Origin: Xiphias gladius
Taxonomy: Eukaryota; Chordata; Actinopteri; Istiophoriformes; Xiphiidae
Assembly (NCBI RefSeq): GCF_016859285.1
Contig: NC_053416.1
Location: forward strand, 18,557,210-18,621,209
DNA: 64,000 nucleotides
Direction of reading: 5' to 3'
Both the position numbers and the translations under genes were made by a program. Shown here piece after piece: positions 1 to 15,097 of this stretch. Position 1 is the stretch's first letter; every line of letters begins with the position of its first letter. The notes beneath the pieces were generated by a model. It did not search any database. It was not told the origin of the DNA and was given only the letters and a program-made list of their open reading frames with translations.

Positions 1-1
1 C

Positions 2-3585
<3,584 letters not shown>

Positions 3586-5150
3586 TGCTGGCCTATGTCA
3601 TGGCTAAATAATTCTCTTACTTGCTGTTTCTCAAACCCAGTTGGTTTTTCTGTACCCTTCACTATACCCGCCTCTGTGTCACAGCCTGAAAGAGAACACT
3701 AAATCCGTTATCCTTGCCATTGTGGAAATCTTGCGCGCTCATCGGGATTCTCTGAAAGTCATAAATCACTTAAATTGAATATTTGCACTGTAACACACAT
3801 ACATTGAAACAGTATTCACAGCTGGAGCTCAGCCTTCTTTAGTGAGCTCCTCTTGTTTGTCATTTCAGACGAAGATGGTGGCACACTGCTGTGGTTTGTG
3901 TCTAAAGATGACTTTTTGAACCAAACTGAACAAAAGAAAATGTTTGTTAAAGATGTCAAATCGAGGTATGTGTTTAAGAGTGAGAATATTCTTTGAAAAG
4001 TTTATATTGCTTTAAGCTTATCAAGCACTGTGGATGTTGTGTGCGTTTGTTAGTTAACATAATTTGCGTTGTTGCAGTTGATTGGCAAGATTCATTCATG
4101 AATTGTGTTAACAAACTTTTATTTTTTTTTAACTGGAATAATATGTGGATACGGTTGTGTTAAAGTAAATGAATACCATATTTGGGAGATCTCAGTGTTG
4201 ACAAGTATACTGTACAGACACGATATAGCTGAAGATGGAGGCGGCAGCAATGAGCTTATTTTAAACTGAGTTTGTGCTTTGGGGTGCCTGCACACAAACA
4301 GTTCGTGCAGTCACAGTTCTCCCAGCATGTACCAGCATGATATGACAAGTCAAAACACTGAAACCACACAGTCAGTCACCACTGCATGGTCTCAAACCAG
4401 AAAAAACACACATCAACTACTACAAGAGCCACACTACCACTACACCATCCACATTACCGTCCTTCCTCTATTCCCACAATTCTCCCTTGAGATGGGTTAC
4501 TTTTACCCTGGTTTCCATTTTCTATTACCCTTTTATTTGGATAGATCTTTAATTTTATTTTATTTTTTCTAAGGACTACACCTATCATAGTTTGAATCTT
4601 TCTTTGATGATAGTGTTTGAGGAGGATTTTCTCATATGTTAAGAGTCATAATCATAAAACCCACCATAAACATTAGATATGGAGATATTTGCCTTTTGGA
4701 GTTTAATTGTAGAGGGCTTCCTTGGCTTTGGTTTATAGTTAAATTTGGTATGACGTTTTACGAACACTTTAAAGAGTATTTTTCTTTTGCTTATTTTTAT
4801 TTTTTGGCATTGATCTTTTGTTAGTGATTATTCTACATATGTATTTAATCCACAATGATTTGTAATATTTATTTCTGTTGGATTCATGTTTTTTTTTTTT
4901 TAATGTCTGTTAATATCTTCACTTTTGGTATGAGTCCTGAATCACTAATAAAATATGCATCCATCTGGACCACCTTTAACAGAATCAGTAGAGAGCGACT
5001 GTTCCCTCCACCACTTCTAGATGGCAATTTGATCACTCCGAAAATACTGTGCAATTTTTGTGTGAACTCGTGGAGGAGAGTCCAATTTGTATACATAGTA
5101 GTCCCTAACGTTTGTCTGGAATGGTTTTAAATGAAAGAATAAAAATACAC
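3586..5150 (+). other. rab6a: rab6a 3' UTR
   Basis: This AT-rich stretch between the rab6a stop codon and the AATAAA signal at 5138..5143 holds no convincing coding region. The short open frames here are low-complexity and match nothing I recognise. A T-rich tract lies near 4550..4570. I infer a 3' UTR of about 1.6 kb. Confidence 0.6.
5138..5143 (+). terminator. rab6a: Polyadenylation signal AATAAA, likely rab6a
   Basis: AATAAA lies 1.55 kb after the rab6a stop codon and is followed by a mildly T/G-containing stretch. It is a reasonable end for the rab6a transcript. Confidence 0.5.
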
Positions 5151-5395
5151 TTGTCACTGCTGCTGAAATTCATGTCGTATTTGACAGTTGTAAGGTTAAG
5201 ACTTCGTGATTCGCATGGCATTTTTTAACATCTAAATTATTGATCGAAGATGAAACACTTGAGTATTTCAGAGATGTTGATCTGTTTCTGTTAAGTCTTC
5301 AGTCTGGGTCTCAGTGGTGGCAACAAAACGTGAACCACAGGGAACAGAACAACACTCCCAGTGAACTCTATTAACAGCAGGGCCTGAAAATGTTG

Positions 5396-5431
5396 CCACA
5401 TGCCTGAGCAGTACCATGCTCAGGCATGTGG
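5396..5431. repeat. Perfect inverted repeat / hairpin (15-bp stem, 6-nt loop)
   Basis: The left arm ccacatgcctgagca (5396..5410) pairs perfectly with tgctcaggcatgtgg (5417..5431) around the loop gtacca. It lies about 250 bp past the rab6a poly(A) signal and 1 kb before the dnajb13 start. It could be a structured RNA element, the core of a small foldback repeat, or chance. Confidence 0.7.
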
Positions 5432-5439
5432 ACTGAATG

Positions 5440-6237
5440 AAGGACAATAATCTGCCTCGTTATCTCTCCTGCTGGAGCTCGACTAACTGGCTAATTTCAC
5501 AGCAGACATTTCGAACTGTCATTGCAGGAAAAGCACAGGTGAAACTAATGGCATTAATGATGGCTCCAAAATATGCTATGCCACTGAACCAGCATTCACA
5601 ATACCAGGGCCTTTAAACTGCCACACCTAGATGGGATCCAGCCATTATTCGTGTACAGCAAGGTTGTACTGCAAAACTGCGCCAAAGACCTCATGTTGAC
5701 TCCATGCTAATTAGTTTCATATAAATGTATTAACTGCTAAATTTAACTGGAAATAGCAACATTAAGGTATATTATATTATCATTACCTAATCTTGTGGCC
5801 CTGTCTTTTTTTTTTGGGGGGGGGGGGTCAAAATAGTGGCTGTAAGACCGCAATTATTTTAGTTTGTATTCAGCTCACGCGATGCATATGCCTAAATTAA
5901 ATGGAACTGTGCTAAATTAAATTACCTTAAAGTGCAGTGGCGGTACATAATGCAGAGCCAAGGAGGTACATACACAAAGGTGGTACAGCTATCAATCAAG
6001 TAATCAAACTTTATTCGTGTGTTATGTACGTTAGTGCAAAAAAAGGTGCTTTACAGGTGACTCGAGCTGATGACAGGGAATTTATATTGCATTCTATGAA
6101 CAATAATTACTTTCCACTGCGACAGTACAATACACAGCAATAAGATACCAAATTACAACTTTATTGTAGTTTTCTCAAACACCAACACGGGGGTCTCTTA
6201 CTTCCATTCAGCAGTAATGTTTGCATCCCTGTCCGCG
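5440..6237. other. Intergenic spacer between rab6a and dnajb13
   Basis: No gene is visible. There is a T-run followed by a G-run near 5808..5828, otherwise ordinary AT-rich sequence. The proximal dnajb13 promoter begins towards its 3' end. Confidence 0.5.
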
Positions 6238-6288
6238 ATTGGTTACAAGTCCCGCGAGAGTTTCCCAAGTAGCCGTTACCCTGGAAAC
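6238..6288 (+). promoter_or_regulatory. dnajb13: dnajb13 proximal promoter: inverted CCAAT box and RFX X-box
   Basis: An inverted CCAAT (attgg, 6238..6242) is followed by gttaccctggaaac at 6275..6288. That is an imperfect palindrome close to the RFX X-box consensus (GTTRCCNNGGNAAC-like). It ends 115 bp before the ATG, in a locally CpG-richer stretch. RFX factors drive ciliary genes and DNAJB13 is an axonemal protein, so the site fits the gene. Confidence 0.6.
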
Positions 6289-6403
6289 CAAGCTAAACAA
6301 CTGTTGCTCTGCGTATTTAGCTAATTGTGTCAAAGCGGGATGCCACACTGAGCGTTACTTTGACTTTGACTTCGAAAGTTAGTTTTAAGAATTGAATAAC
6401 ACC

Positions 6404-9400
6404 ATGGGTTTCGATTACTACGAAACGCTGGGAATAAACAGAAATGCAACAGACGCAGATATCAAAAAGGCGTAGGTCTTGTTAAACTACCAGCCGTTTT
6501 TTAACAGGCGGTTTGTTTTTGTTGTCACAATTTTTCCTCTTTTATTCTCCCAGATATCGACGGCTTGCGTTGAAGTTTCACCCGAGCAGTAACGGAGAAC
6601 CTGGAAGCACCGAGAAGTTCAGTCAGTTGGGCGAAGCCTACGATGTTTTGAGCGACCGTAAGTGGCTAGAATAGGGCGCCTCGACTATCATCTAGATCAT
6701 TCACTAGGCCAGTGCAACGCATCACGTAGGCTATGCTGTATATTTCACTACAATACCAACTCAAAATAAGGAGTTAAAGGGGCGACTGTGCTTGCTGAGG
6801 TAGGTGTGTTTGCAACATGTGTAACAACCTGGCAGCGTTCATGACGCAAGGTCATTGTAGCGGCAAAAAGTAATATTCATCGCGGTTAAAAAGAAACACA
6901 AAACTAAAATAAAATAAAAGACAATAGAAATAGTCGAAATAATTATTATAATCAAATAAAAGTGGGGATAATATAGTTTCAACTTGTTTATTTCTAGTTA
7001 ATGTCCCAGATTCCAAACCTATCTGAACGAATTATTATTAATACAAAACACTATACATAATGTATCACATTTCTACAGCGGAGAATGGGGAGGAAAGTGG
7101 TTTAAGGAAAGCTTTTTTTAAATATATATATATAAATAAACTCTTATCTGACCAATGTGTGTATGATTAAAGCTACTGTACACTACAATAAAAGTGTTCA
7201 GGGCAGTTTTGAAAATCTATAAAATGATCCACCTTTTACCACATTATCGGTACCATTTTACCAGTACCAGTATTTTGACAGTATTTACAGACTGGCAGTT
7301 TGTGTCTATGACAATATCTATTTTCTGTGTTACAGCTCGAAAAAAGGCAACGTATGACAAGTTTGGTGAGGAGGGTCTAAAAGGTGGTATTCCAGCTGAG
7401 TTTGGCATCGGAGGGGCTTGGTCATCTAAATATGTCTACCATGGGAATCCAGATAAAACATTCAGACAGTTTTTCGGAGGTGACAACCCATTTGCAGGTG
7501 AGAAAAACAGAAATAAAGACAATACAGTGAATGTGCTTTTTCAAATTGAATGCCAACTGCATTAATCAATATTTGATTTGTTTGTTTGTTTTGTTTTGTT
7601 TTGTTTTTTTGGATAGACTTCTATACAAATGATGTACCACTTCAGTTCGGTGGCCTGCAACCAGGAGTGGTGAAGACACAAGATTTCCCAATAGAGAGAG
7701 ACCTTCATTTGTCCCTGGATGATCTCTTCCATGGATGCACAAAAAAGATAAAGATTTCTCGCAGGGTAAGAACATCTGTATGCGAGATAACTGTCTTTTC
7801 TCATCCCACCATTTTTCAGTGGTCAAATCATTCTTACATTCGTTAGTTAGACTGAGAACAACTCGTGGACACTCATGTTTGAAATGACTTTACATAAAAA
7901 AAATAGTTAGATCTAAGTAATTACGCTGAGTGAAATACATGAATTCATTTTCGTCTCATTTGTTTAACAGATTATGAATGAGGATGGATATACATCCAGT
8001 ATCAAAGACAAGATCCTGTCTATAGATGTAAAGCCTGGGTGGAAAGAAGGCACAAGAATAATTTTTTCCAAAGAGGGAGATCAGGTAAAAGAGTAATACA
8101 AAATCATTTTCTGTTGATATTTAAGACAGCTTTAATAATTGCCACTAACAAAGCAACCAGTCTGATGTTGGTAGCAATGTGATAGGAGAGTGAAATCATC
8201 AGTTGGTATGATGTTTTATTTTTATCCTGCTAAACCATTTATCTTATTTGCATTTGGTTATTTCAACTGTTTCGTCAAAGTTCAAAATCAGTAGGATTTT
8301 GATCAGATTGAAGAAGACCTATAGGCCCTTAACCTGGTGCCAATGAAAAGTGAATATTGTGAAAGGGATCTTTACTGTAATACGGTAAAGGGGATTTGAC
8401 CTGTTGTTGTTGTTGTTGGTCTTCCTACTCACCAATATCTCCCTCTGTGAGAACAGTTAGAAAAAGAGCTGATAACATGTGACTTGTAATGGTTTCCCCA
8501 GTTTGGTTAAGGATGACATACAGTATGTTGATTTGGTTGAGGTAAGGATGATTAATTTTGATTAAAAACAAAGTAAGGCTCTGGTGGTAGTCTTCACTGT
8601 TTCTTTATTCCCTTGCCTTATGCAACATTTCTCACAAGAATGTGAGCTAAGGCTTCAGTTTTGGTTTGTGGTGCTGTCCCTGGTGCTGATTTACCCCACT
8701 ATCTGTTGCCTCATGCATAGAGCTCAATTCTCAGCAAATGGGACTTCATTATAGATAATCCAAGCTTTAAGTGTATCGTAAGCTTTAGAGGGAAGTCTAG
8801 AAAGTTACAAATATATCAATATGTACAATTATGGATGAGAAGCACAAAACATATTCCTAAAGCTGAAATGTTTGGGTTTGAAGTATGTAAAGAATATACG
8901 TTTTTGCAGAGATTATAATAATGCAACATTGTGCAAATTCATGTCGGCTTATCATAAACTTAAGTAAAGTGAGAATAATAACATTTATATGCATCTCTGT
9001 TGGAGAAGGGTAAATGCTTGGGATAATATTGGATCAATCATAAGGTAATTATTCTTAATACGGAATGAGGTTTTTAGGAAGTCTTAATGTACTATTTTAT
9101 ACCCGATTTTTAAATTCCATGCCTTTAACCTTTTTTCTACCAGTCGTATTGTAGTTACACTAGAATGATAGGAGATCGAGACAGTATTGATGACTGGAAA
9201 ATTGCTCAGACTGTTGACCACAGGATTCAGGACTGGACAGTTTTTGAAATGGTGAATAGTGTCAGAATGAGGTAAAGAGAGTAGAAAAATAAGGAGTTAA
9301 TATAAACAGGTAAGTAAATTATATTTTTGCGAAACTCTGAAAGTTTATTTTATCCTTCGGTTGTGAAGTGTTAAAGTTTCCACCTGATCTGCTTCAATGT

Positions 9401-10347
9401 CACCAGTAGGTGGCCTCAGCAGATCCCTCTCTTTAAAGTAGCTCACCCGTGCTTATATGATTGTCATCAAATATGCTTTTTGTTCAATATGATCTGCCTT
9501 ACTTTGCTCAAAAAAAATATGTGCTCAAAGCTACTCCTTATCAAACTATGCATAGTAACAAGTTATTACTAAGCCATGTGTTAGGGAAAGGGCCTGACTA
9601 CAATGTGATCATCTTGCTGTATTTTATCTTTAGGGACCAAACAGCATCCCTGCAGATATTGTGTTTATAGTGCGACAGAAGAGTCACCCTCTTTTCGTAA
9701 GACAACATAATGACCTGATCTACAAGGCCCAGGTCTCTTTGGAGATGGTGAGTCATGTTAAAGAGGGTTTCATTATCAGTCAAACAGTAGAATAAAACAG
9801 TATTGAAGCAAAAAACCTCTCCCACAGGCCTTGACTGGCTTCTCTGTGGATGTGGAGACACTAGATGGCAGGCTACTCAATATTCCCATCAATGACATTG
9901 TTCAGTAAGTGCTTTTCTATATTGGGGCCAAAGTGGAATACTAAATAACATTTGTATGTAATACTGTATGTTGTAGTTTTATTAATTTGACATAAATCTC
10001 GGATATTCTAAAAGCTGAATGAATTACTTAAACATTAAGATCAGAACAGGGAGCGATGATCATAAGAAATTCAAGCACTTTATATCACCTGTATAGTTAA
10101 ACAGGGACATTTCTAGAAGGATATGTTTTGGGTTTGTGCATCATCTGCATTAATTACCATTTTCCTGTCTCTGATTTGTTTCTCATAACACATCAGCCCT
10201 ACATACAAAAAAGTGGTGACTGGAGAGGGAATGCCGCTGTCCCAGGATCCTTCACAGAGAGGAAACCTCATCCTTACTTTTGACATCCAGTTCCCAGAGA
10301 AGCTCCCCGCTGAGAGGAAACATCTGATCAAACAAGCTCTAAAATAA
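6404..10347 (+). CDS. dnajb13: DnaJ (Hsp40) homolog subfamily B member 13, axonemal/sperm protein
   Basis: There are eight exons: 6404..6471, 6554..6657, 7336..7497, 7617..7765, 7971..8084, 9634..9747, 9828..9904 and 10197..10347. Together they encode 312 residues (human about 316), and every junction is in phase. The protein begins [20 protein letters not shown] (J domain, residues 1 to about 67). A linker with [11 protein letters not shown] follows, then the two beta-sandwich substrate-binding domains ([39 protein letters not shown]) and the dimerisation tail ending [10 protein letters not shown]. The HPD tripeptide that stimulates Hsp70 is HPS here (FHPSSN); human DNAJB13 also lacks HPD. 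DNAJB13 is a radial-spoke component of motile cilia and sperm flagella. The stop codon overlaps an AATAAA (10343..10348), so the 3' UTR may be very short. The neighbouring ucp2 converges from the other strand. Confidence 0.95.
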
Positions 10348-10532
10348 ATATCTAGCAAAAAATATTGACCATATTTTAATACCTGATACTCTCCTATGAC
10401 TAATGAATGTTGGAATTACATATATATCTTTATTCGTATAAACACAACTTGTATAGGAGGCAACATAAGGTAAAGAAATGTGTAAACAACATCGCTGTGC
10501 TACAATATCAGCCTTCTGCCACGCAACAATCA
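10348..10532. other. 185-bp gap between convergent dnajb13 and ucp2 stop codons
   Basis: Only 185 bp separate the dnajb13 stop (+) from the ucp2 stop (-). The 3' UTRs of the two genes therefore probably overlap or abut, and antisense overlap is possible. The gap is AT-rich and holds no separate gene. Confidence 0.7.
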
Positions 10533-12089
10533 TTACAGTGTAGTTCTGCAATGGTGCTTTGCTGCCATCATGGCCCGTTTCAGCTGCTCATATGTCACAA
10601 ACATCACCACATTCCAGGAGCCCAGTCGTAAGAAAGATGGCATGAACCTCAAGAGCAAAGAACAGAAACTTTAGCGTGATTGATGGCAATCTATTCAAAT
10701 GAATAACTGGCATTTTGTTTACAGCCCTTGGTCTCCTCACCATCCTCTATAAATGTTTGATTATACCCTCAATAATCATTTAAATATTGTCCATGCAGTC
10801 AGTGCTTACCCCTTATAAAAGGAGAGTGGTCCTTCTTTGGTCATCATGGCAGCAGCACAATTGAGGACACTGTTGTACTGGCCAAGAGCAGAGTTCATAT
10901 ACCTTGTCTTGACCACATCGACTGGAGAGGCAATCACTGATGTGCATAACCCTGCACCAAAGGCTGATACAAAGTGGCAGGGCAGATTGTCTGTAAAGTA
11001 GAGGCTGAAAATTAATACTCCAGGAAAAAAAGCACTTGGCCATTATATCATGCCACTGGAGCATTGGGCTGCAGCTATTTTTTACCTGTCAGGGGAGTGG
11101 ACTTCAAAAGTGTATCCTTGATGAAGTCGTATGTCACTAGTTCTGTGCAGTTGACAATTGCATTACGTGCAATGTTTGGAGCTGTACCTGCGTGTCAAAG
11201 TAATATATGTACATTGAAACATTTATCATAAGAAACTGAAGAAGAACCTTAAAGACTCACATAACCATTTAGAGTTCAAGCTACCTTTCCATAGACCACG
11301 AATGCCTTCTTCCTTAGCAATGGTCTTGTAAGCATCCATGGTGCTACAGTAGCGCCTGCCGTGCCCAGAAGACCTGGTCTGTGCCTGGAAGCGGACTTTC
11401 ACCACATCTGTGGGCTGAGCAAAAGCAACCGCCATGGCACCTGTGGTGCATCCTGCAAGCAGCCGACTGCCGATGCCTACATCTGAACCAGAGAGGAGGG
11501 AGATGATTGGTGCAGGACTGCCTCAATTAGACTAACAATTATAGCACATTAATAAATACTCACGATCAGAACCTCGGGTGTAGAACTGTTTTACAGAGTC
11601 GTAGAGACCGATTCGGACAGAGGCAAAGCTCATCTGTCTCTGCAGTCCTGCCACCAGTCCATTGTAAAGACTCCTGGGCCCCTCTGTACGCACCATGGTG
11701 GTGATGGTGCCAAACACTCCTCGATACTTCACTGCAGACCCTTTCCCCGCAGCCTCCCCTTGGATCTGTACAGGATAAAGGTTAATGGAGGCTCAGCTAA
11801 CTAAAGATAAGAAAGAATAGGGGACTTCAATGTACATTATGAACTAGCTTCTTCAGTTTTTTAGGCACTAAGAAAATGCATAAAATGTCCTGTAGATACA
11901 CTATTTGTTTAATGTTTACAATATAAGAAGTTGGTGGGTTGATGGGAAGCTTTTTTTTTTAACCTGCAGTCGCACTTTGGCTGTGTCCAGGGGAAAGGTG
12001 AGCAGGTCAGCGGTACAGGCTGCAGTTCCTGCTCCTACAAACTTCACAGCTGCTGATGGAGGCACATCTGCAGGTCCAAATCCAACCAT
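10533..12089 (-). CDS. ucp2: Mitochondrial uncoupling protein 2 (SLC25A8)
   Basis: The six coding exons, in transcript order, are 12089..11964, 11765..11564, 11482..11285, 11187..11086, 10990..10810 and 10647..10533. They total 307 residues, against 309 in human UCP2. The three mitochondrial-carrier signatures are intact: [16 protein letters not shown] and PVDVVKTR. The N-terminus [17 protein letters not shown] and the run [14 protein letters not shown] are UCP2-like. UCP2 is an inner-membrane carrier with six transmembrane helices; it exports C4 metabolites in exchange for phosphate and can raise proton leak. The C-terminus is AKHHCRTTL instead of the ...SWESPF-type end. Adjacency to dnajb13 matches human UCP2. 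Exon 2 shares a 136-nt perfect tract with ucp3, unlike the other exons. The ucp2/ucp3 assignment rests on terminal sequence and gene order. Confidence 0.88.
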
Positions 12090-12168
12090 TTTCCAGAGTT
12101 ATTTGGATCAATATAAGGACTGAAGTGTGGCTGATTAATATGGACAGGACAAGAAGCTCGTCCAAAAT
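12090..12168 (-). other. ucp2: ucp2 5' UTR part of the first coding exon
   Basis: On the minus strand a strong polypyrimidine tract and cag acceptor end at 12169. The exon body then runs 79 nt to the ATG with no upstream ATG. At least one more non-coding leader exon must lie upstream (higher coordinates); I could not place it. Confidence 0.6.
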
Positions 12169-15097
12169 CTGAAAAAAGAAAAAAAAAATAGAGCCATAAT
12201 ACATTTTATTTATGAGTGTGCTTTTTTTAAAAGCTTGATTCTGTGTCTGGTGTGTAACCCTGAACACTATAATACCTGCTGGGTGGCTCATGTAACACCC
12301 CCGTTAAGCAAAAAGCACATCCAAAAGAAGAGGTTTTACCGATGCTAAATGAAAAAGCTAATGGGTACATTCTGACAGGAAAAGGTTGCATGGGAATGGG
12401 CTAAAAAACAAAAGCCTTCCTAATTCAGGAGCACAAAGAAAATGATTTCCACATTATCACACTGAAGTCTGGACTTTGGTTATTAATTCTTACCTTTTTA
12501 GGATAGAAACTTTAGAGATCAGGATTCTTTAAAAGTGTCCCTCTGGCTGAACTTTTTCCAGGCTATAAATTGGTTTTCTTGTTTTTCCATAGAAGATTTT
12601 TCAAAAGTGATGAGCCTTGTTCTTGTCAAAACAGAAATATGTTCAAAAACAAAAATAGCCATGTAACAAAGTATTAACAAAAATACCAATATCCCAAGAA
12701 CAAAATTTTTTATAAAGAATTTGATTGTACCTTGATTCGATTTGTAGTATTTAAACTGGCAGGTAAAATGCACAAAATCTGGAACTGAGAAAATCCAAAT
12801 GATTTACTGACTCTTAACCAAGATTCAGGATGCAGTAGTGTGGGGGAAGAGAACCTGTTTAAATAAGGCCATGAGGCTGTTACATCATGACATGCATGTG
12901 TTGCTGGTGGGGCCCCACTCCCACTGTAACTGTCTTGGGCTGCCTACCGTTCTGAGGGGCAGAATGTAAACCTGTCTGTGCAACAAACAGCCTGTGGCTG
13001 TATTTGTATGATTTTTGTATGTTTTCTCTGTGTCTTCTAATCGAGTTCCCTGTTTACTGTGTCCTTAAACCAACAACAACATCACAACAAACATTCAAAA
13101 CAAGAGTTGTTATCGATAAGACAGGCGGAATATATTGAGTGTTGACTATTTTTTGAAAACAGAATGTTGCATTTTCCTACTTGCTAAAACACATTTGGTT
13201 AAGTGAGTTATCTTTTTAAAGGTCTGTCCATAGAATTATAGTACAGAGAGCACAGATTTGCAGAGTAAGTGCTGAGTCATGTTAAAAATACAAAAAAACA
13301 TAGTGTATCGCCCACCAAACTAGATCCATATGCTCAGACCTATTAACATCTCACTGCAGCTTTTTTTTAAAAAGTTTGTGTTCAATGACCTGTTGTTCCT
13401 GCACTGATTAATGAGGCACTACACTGAAAAGAATTTTTGAAAATAAATTTACAACAGTATTGTATTGTATACCTGAATAGCCGTGTATGTACGCAACCAT
13501 GTTTCCTTGATAAGGCTCTGTAAAGCAATGCAGGATTATTAGTTAAAGGTTGGTGAAGTTGTGTAAAAGTAGTCATATCACATGAAATATAGGGATTGTA
13601 AATTGCAATGTCATGAATGAATGCATGGGTACATGTTGTCCTGTATGAAGGCTGTGTCACTCTATAGATCTCACTGACCCAACTGTGAGACTGCAGCAGG
13701 TGACTTTGGAAATATTCCCGGTCCAATGAATAAAAAACTGCAGTTATTCAGAGGCCCAATGCTAAAAAAAAAAAAAAAAGCTTGCTTTCGTCAAAAGCTC
13801 ATTTCACAGCTCTGCTTTCAGGGCACCACCTGCTGAGATGTTCAGACTAGTGTATTTGTGTCAGCCAATGCTCTCCCCTGTGAACACATCTGAGGCAGGC
13901 TATATGTTTGTTATTTGGGTTATGTAGGAACGTGGTTGGAACATTAATTTAAATTTGCTTGAAATATACATGTACATCTATACATCTATGAATACATATA
14001 CAGTACATAGAGAAGAAATGTAATTTTTATCTTTTCACAACAATTTGTTTTCCTCATCTCACCTTAATCATCAAATTATAAGATGTGAAGTAAATCTTGT
14101 TTAAGTTTCACATTTGACCAAAGACTTGGAGATGGTCTATACTACTGATTTCTACCACAAAGAAACTTAAATACTGTGCACTGCCCCACTTAAATCCCAA
14201 GATGTTCCACTTTCTGTAAAGAGCTTCCACCATTTTATCAAGCAACCTGATTTATCGGCAGTCACCCCATGGTCTTTTTTCCCCCGCATTTATTCCAACT
14301 ATTTAAAGTGTATTGTGTTTGATGTAGGTTAGACAAAGAATTTAAAACATTACACTTTCATTTTAGCATTATTTACATCATTTTAGCATTGTGTACAACA
14401 TATTCTATTCACATGACCTATCGACCAGCAATAAATCAAGCTATTTACAATAAGCAGCACATAGATTAACCTGTAAATCCCTGACCACATACACCACAAA
14501 TAACGGTAAATATTGTAAACAGTCCACAATACAGAAGACAAAGTAAGAGACATAGAAGTGATCACAGGTTAGGCCTGTATTGCCATATACAGTCTGTCTA
14601 TTGCATTCATGGAAAACCTACCCGAAATAACATATAACATACACTATAACGTTATTCATATGAGCTTCCAATTCATTCTTGTAAACACGAAAATCCATCT
14701 CCAGCCAGTGAACTGCCAACTGATCAAGGCTTAAATATATATTTCGATATGAGATAAAAACACAATGTTATGGAATTAGTCTTTCACATCCGTCCTATAC
14801 ATCTTATTAAGTATTTTTGTAATGCTGGCACTCACCATTACAATGCACAATGTGCCTTTAAACTTGAATCCTTAAATCATTCTGGTATTACAACAATGCC
14901 CACAGAGTCAATGTTCATTCAGGAATCTTAGGAGCCACAGCTTCCTCTTGATGATGTATTAAGTCCACCTCTGAGCCACGTTGGTAATGTTACCCTGGAC
15001 CCCCGAAATCAAAGCTAAGCTCTCTTTTGCGCCTCCACTTGGAGCTCTCTTTTTCCAACCACGGAAGAAGAAGAAGAAACAGTCTGACGAGCTGAGG
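12169..15097. other. ucp2 upstream region / spacer between ucp2 and ucp3
   Basis: This 2.9-kb stretch must hold the ucp2 promoter and non-coding leader, and the ucp3 3' UTR at its right end. On the minus strand a TTATTTAAA run near 12,855 could be a TATA-like core, but I cannot confirm it. A poly-A run lies near 13,763. I see no other gene. Confidence 0.45.
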
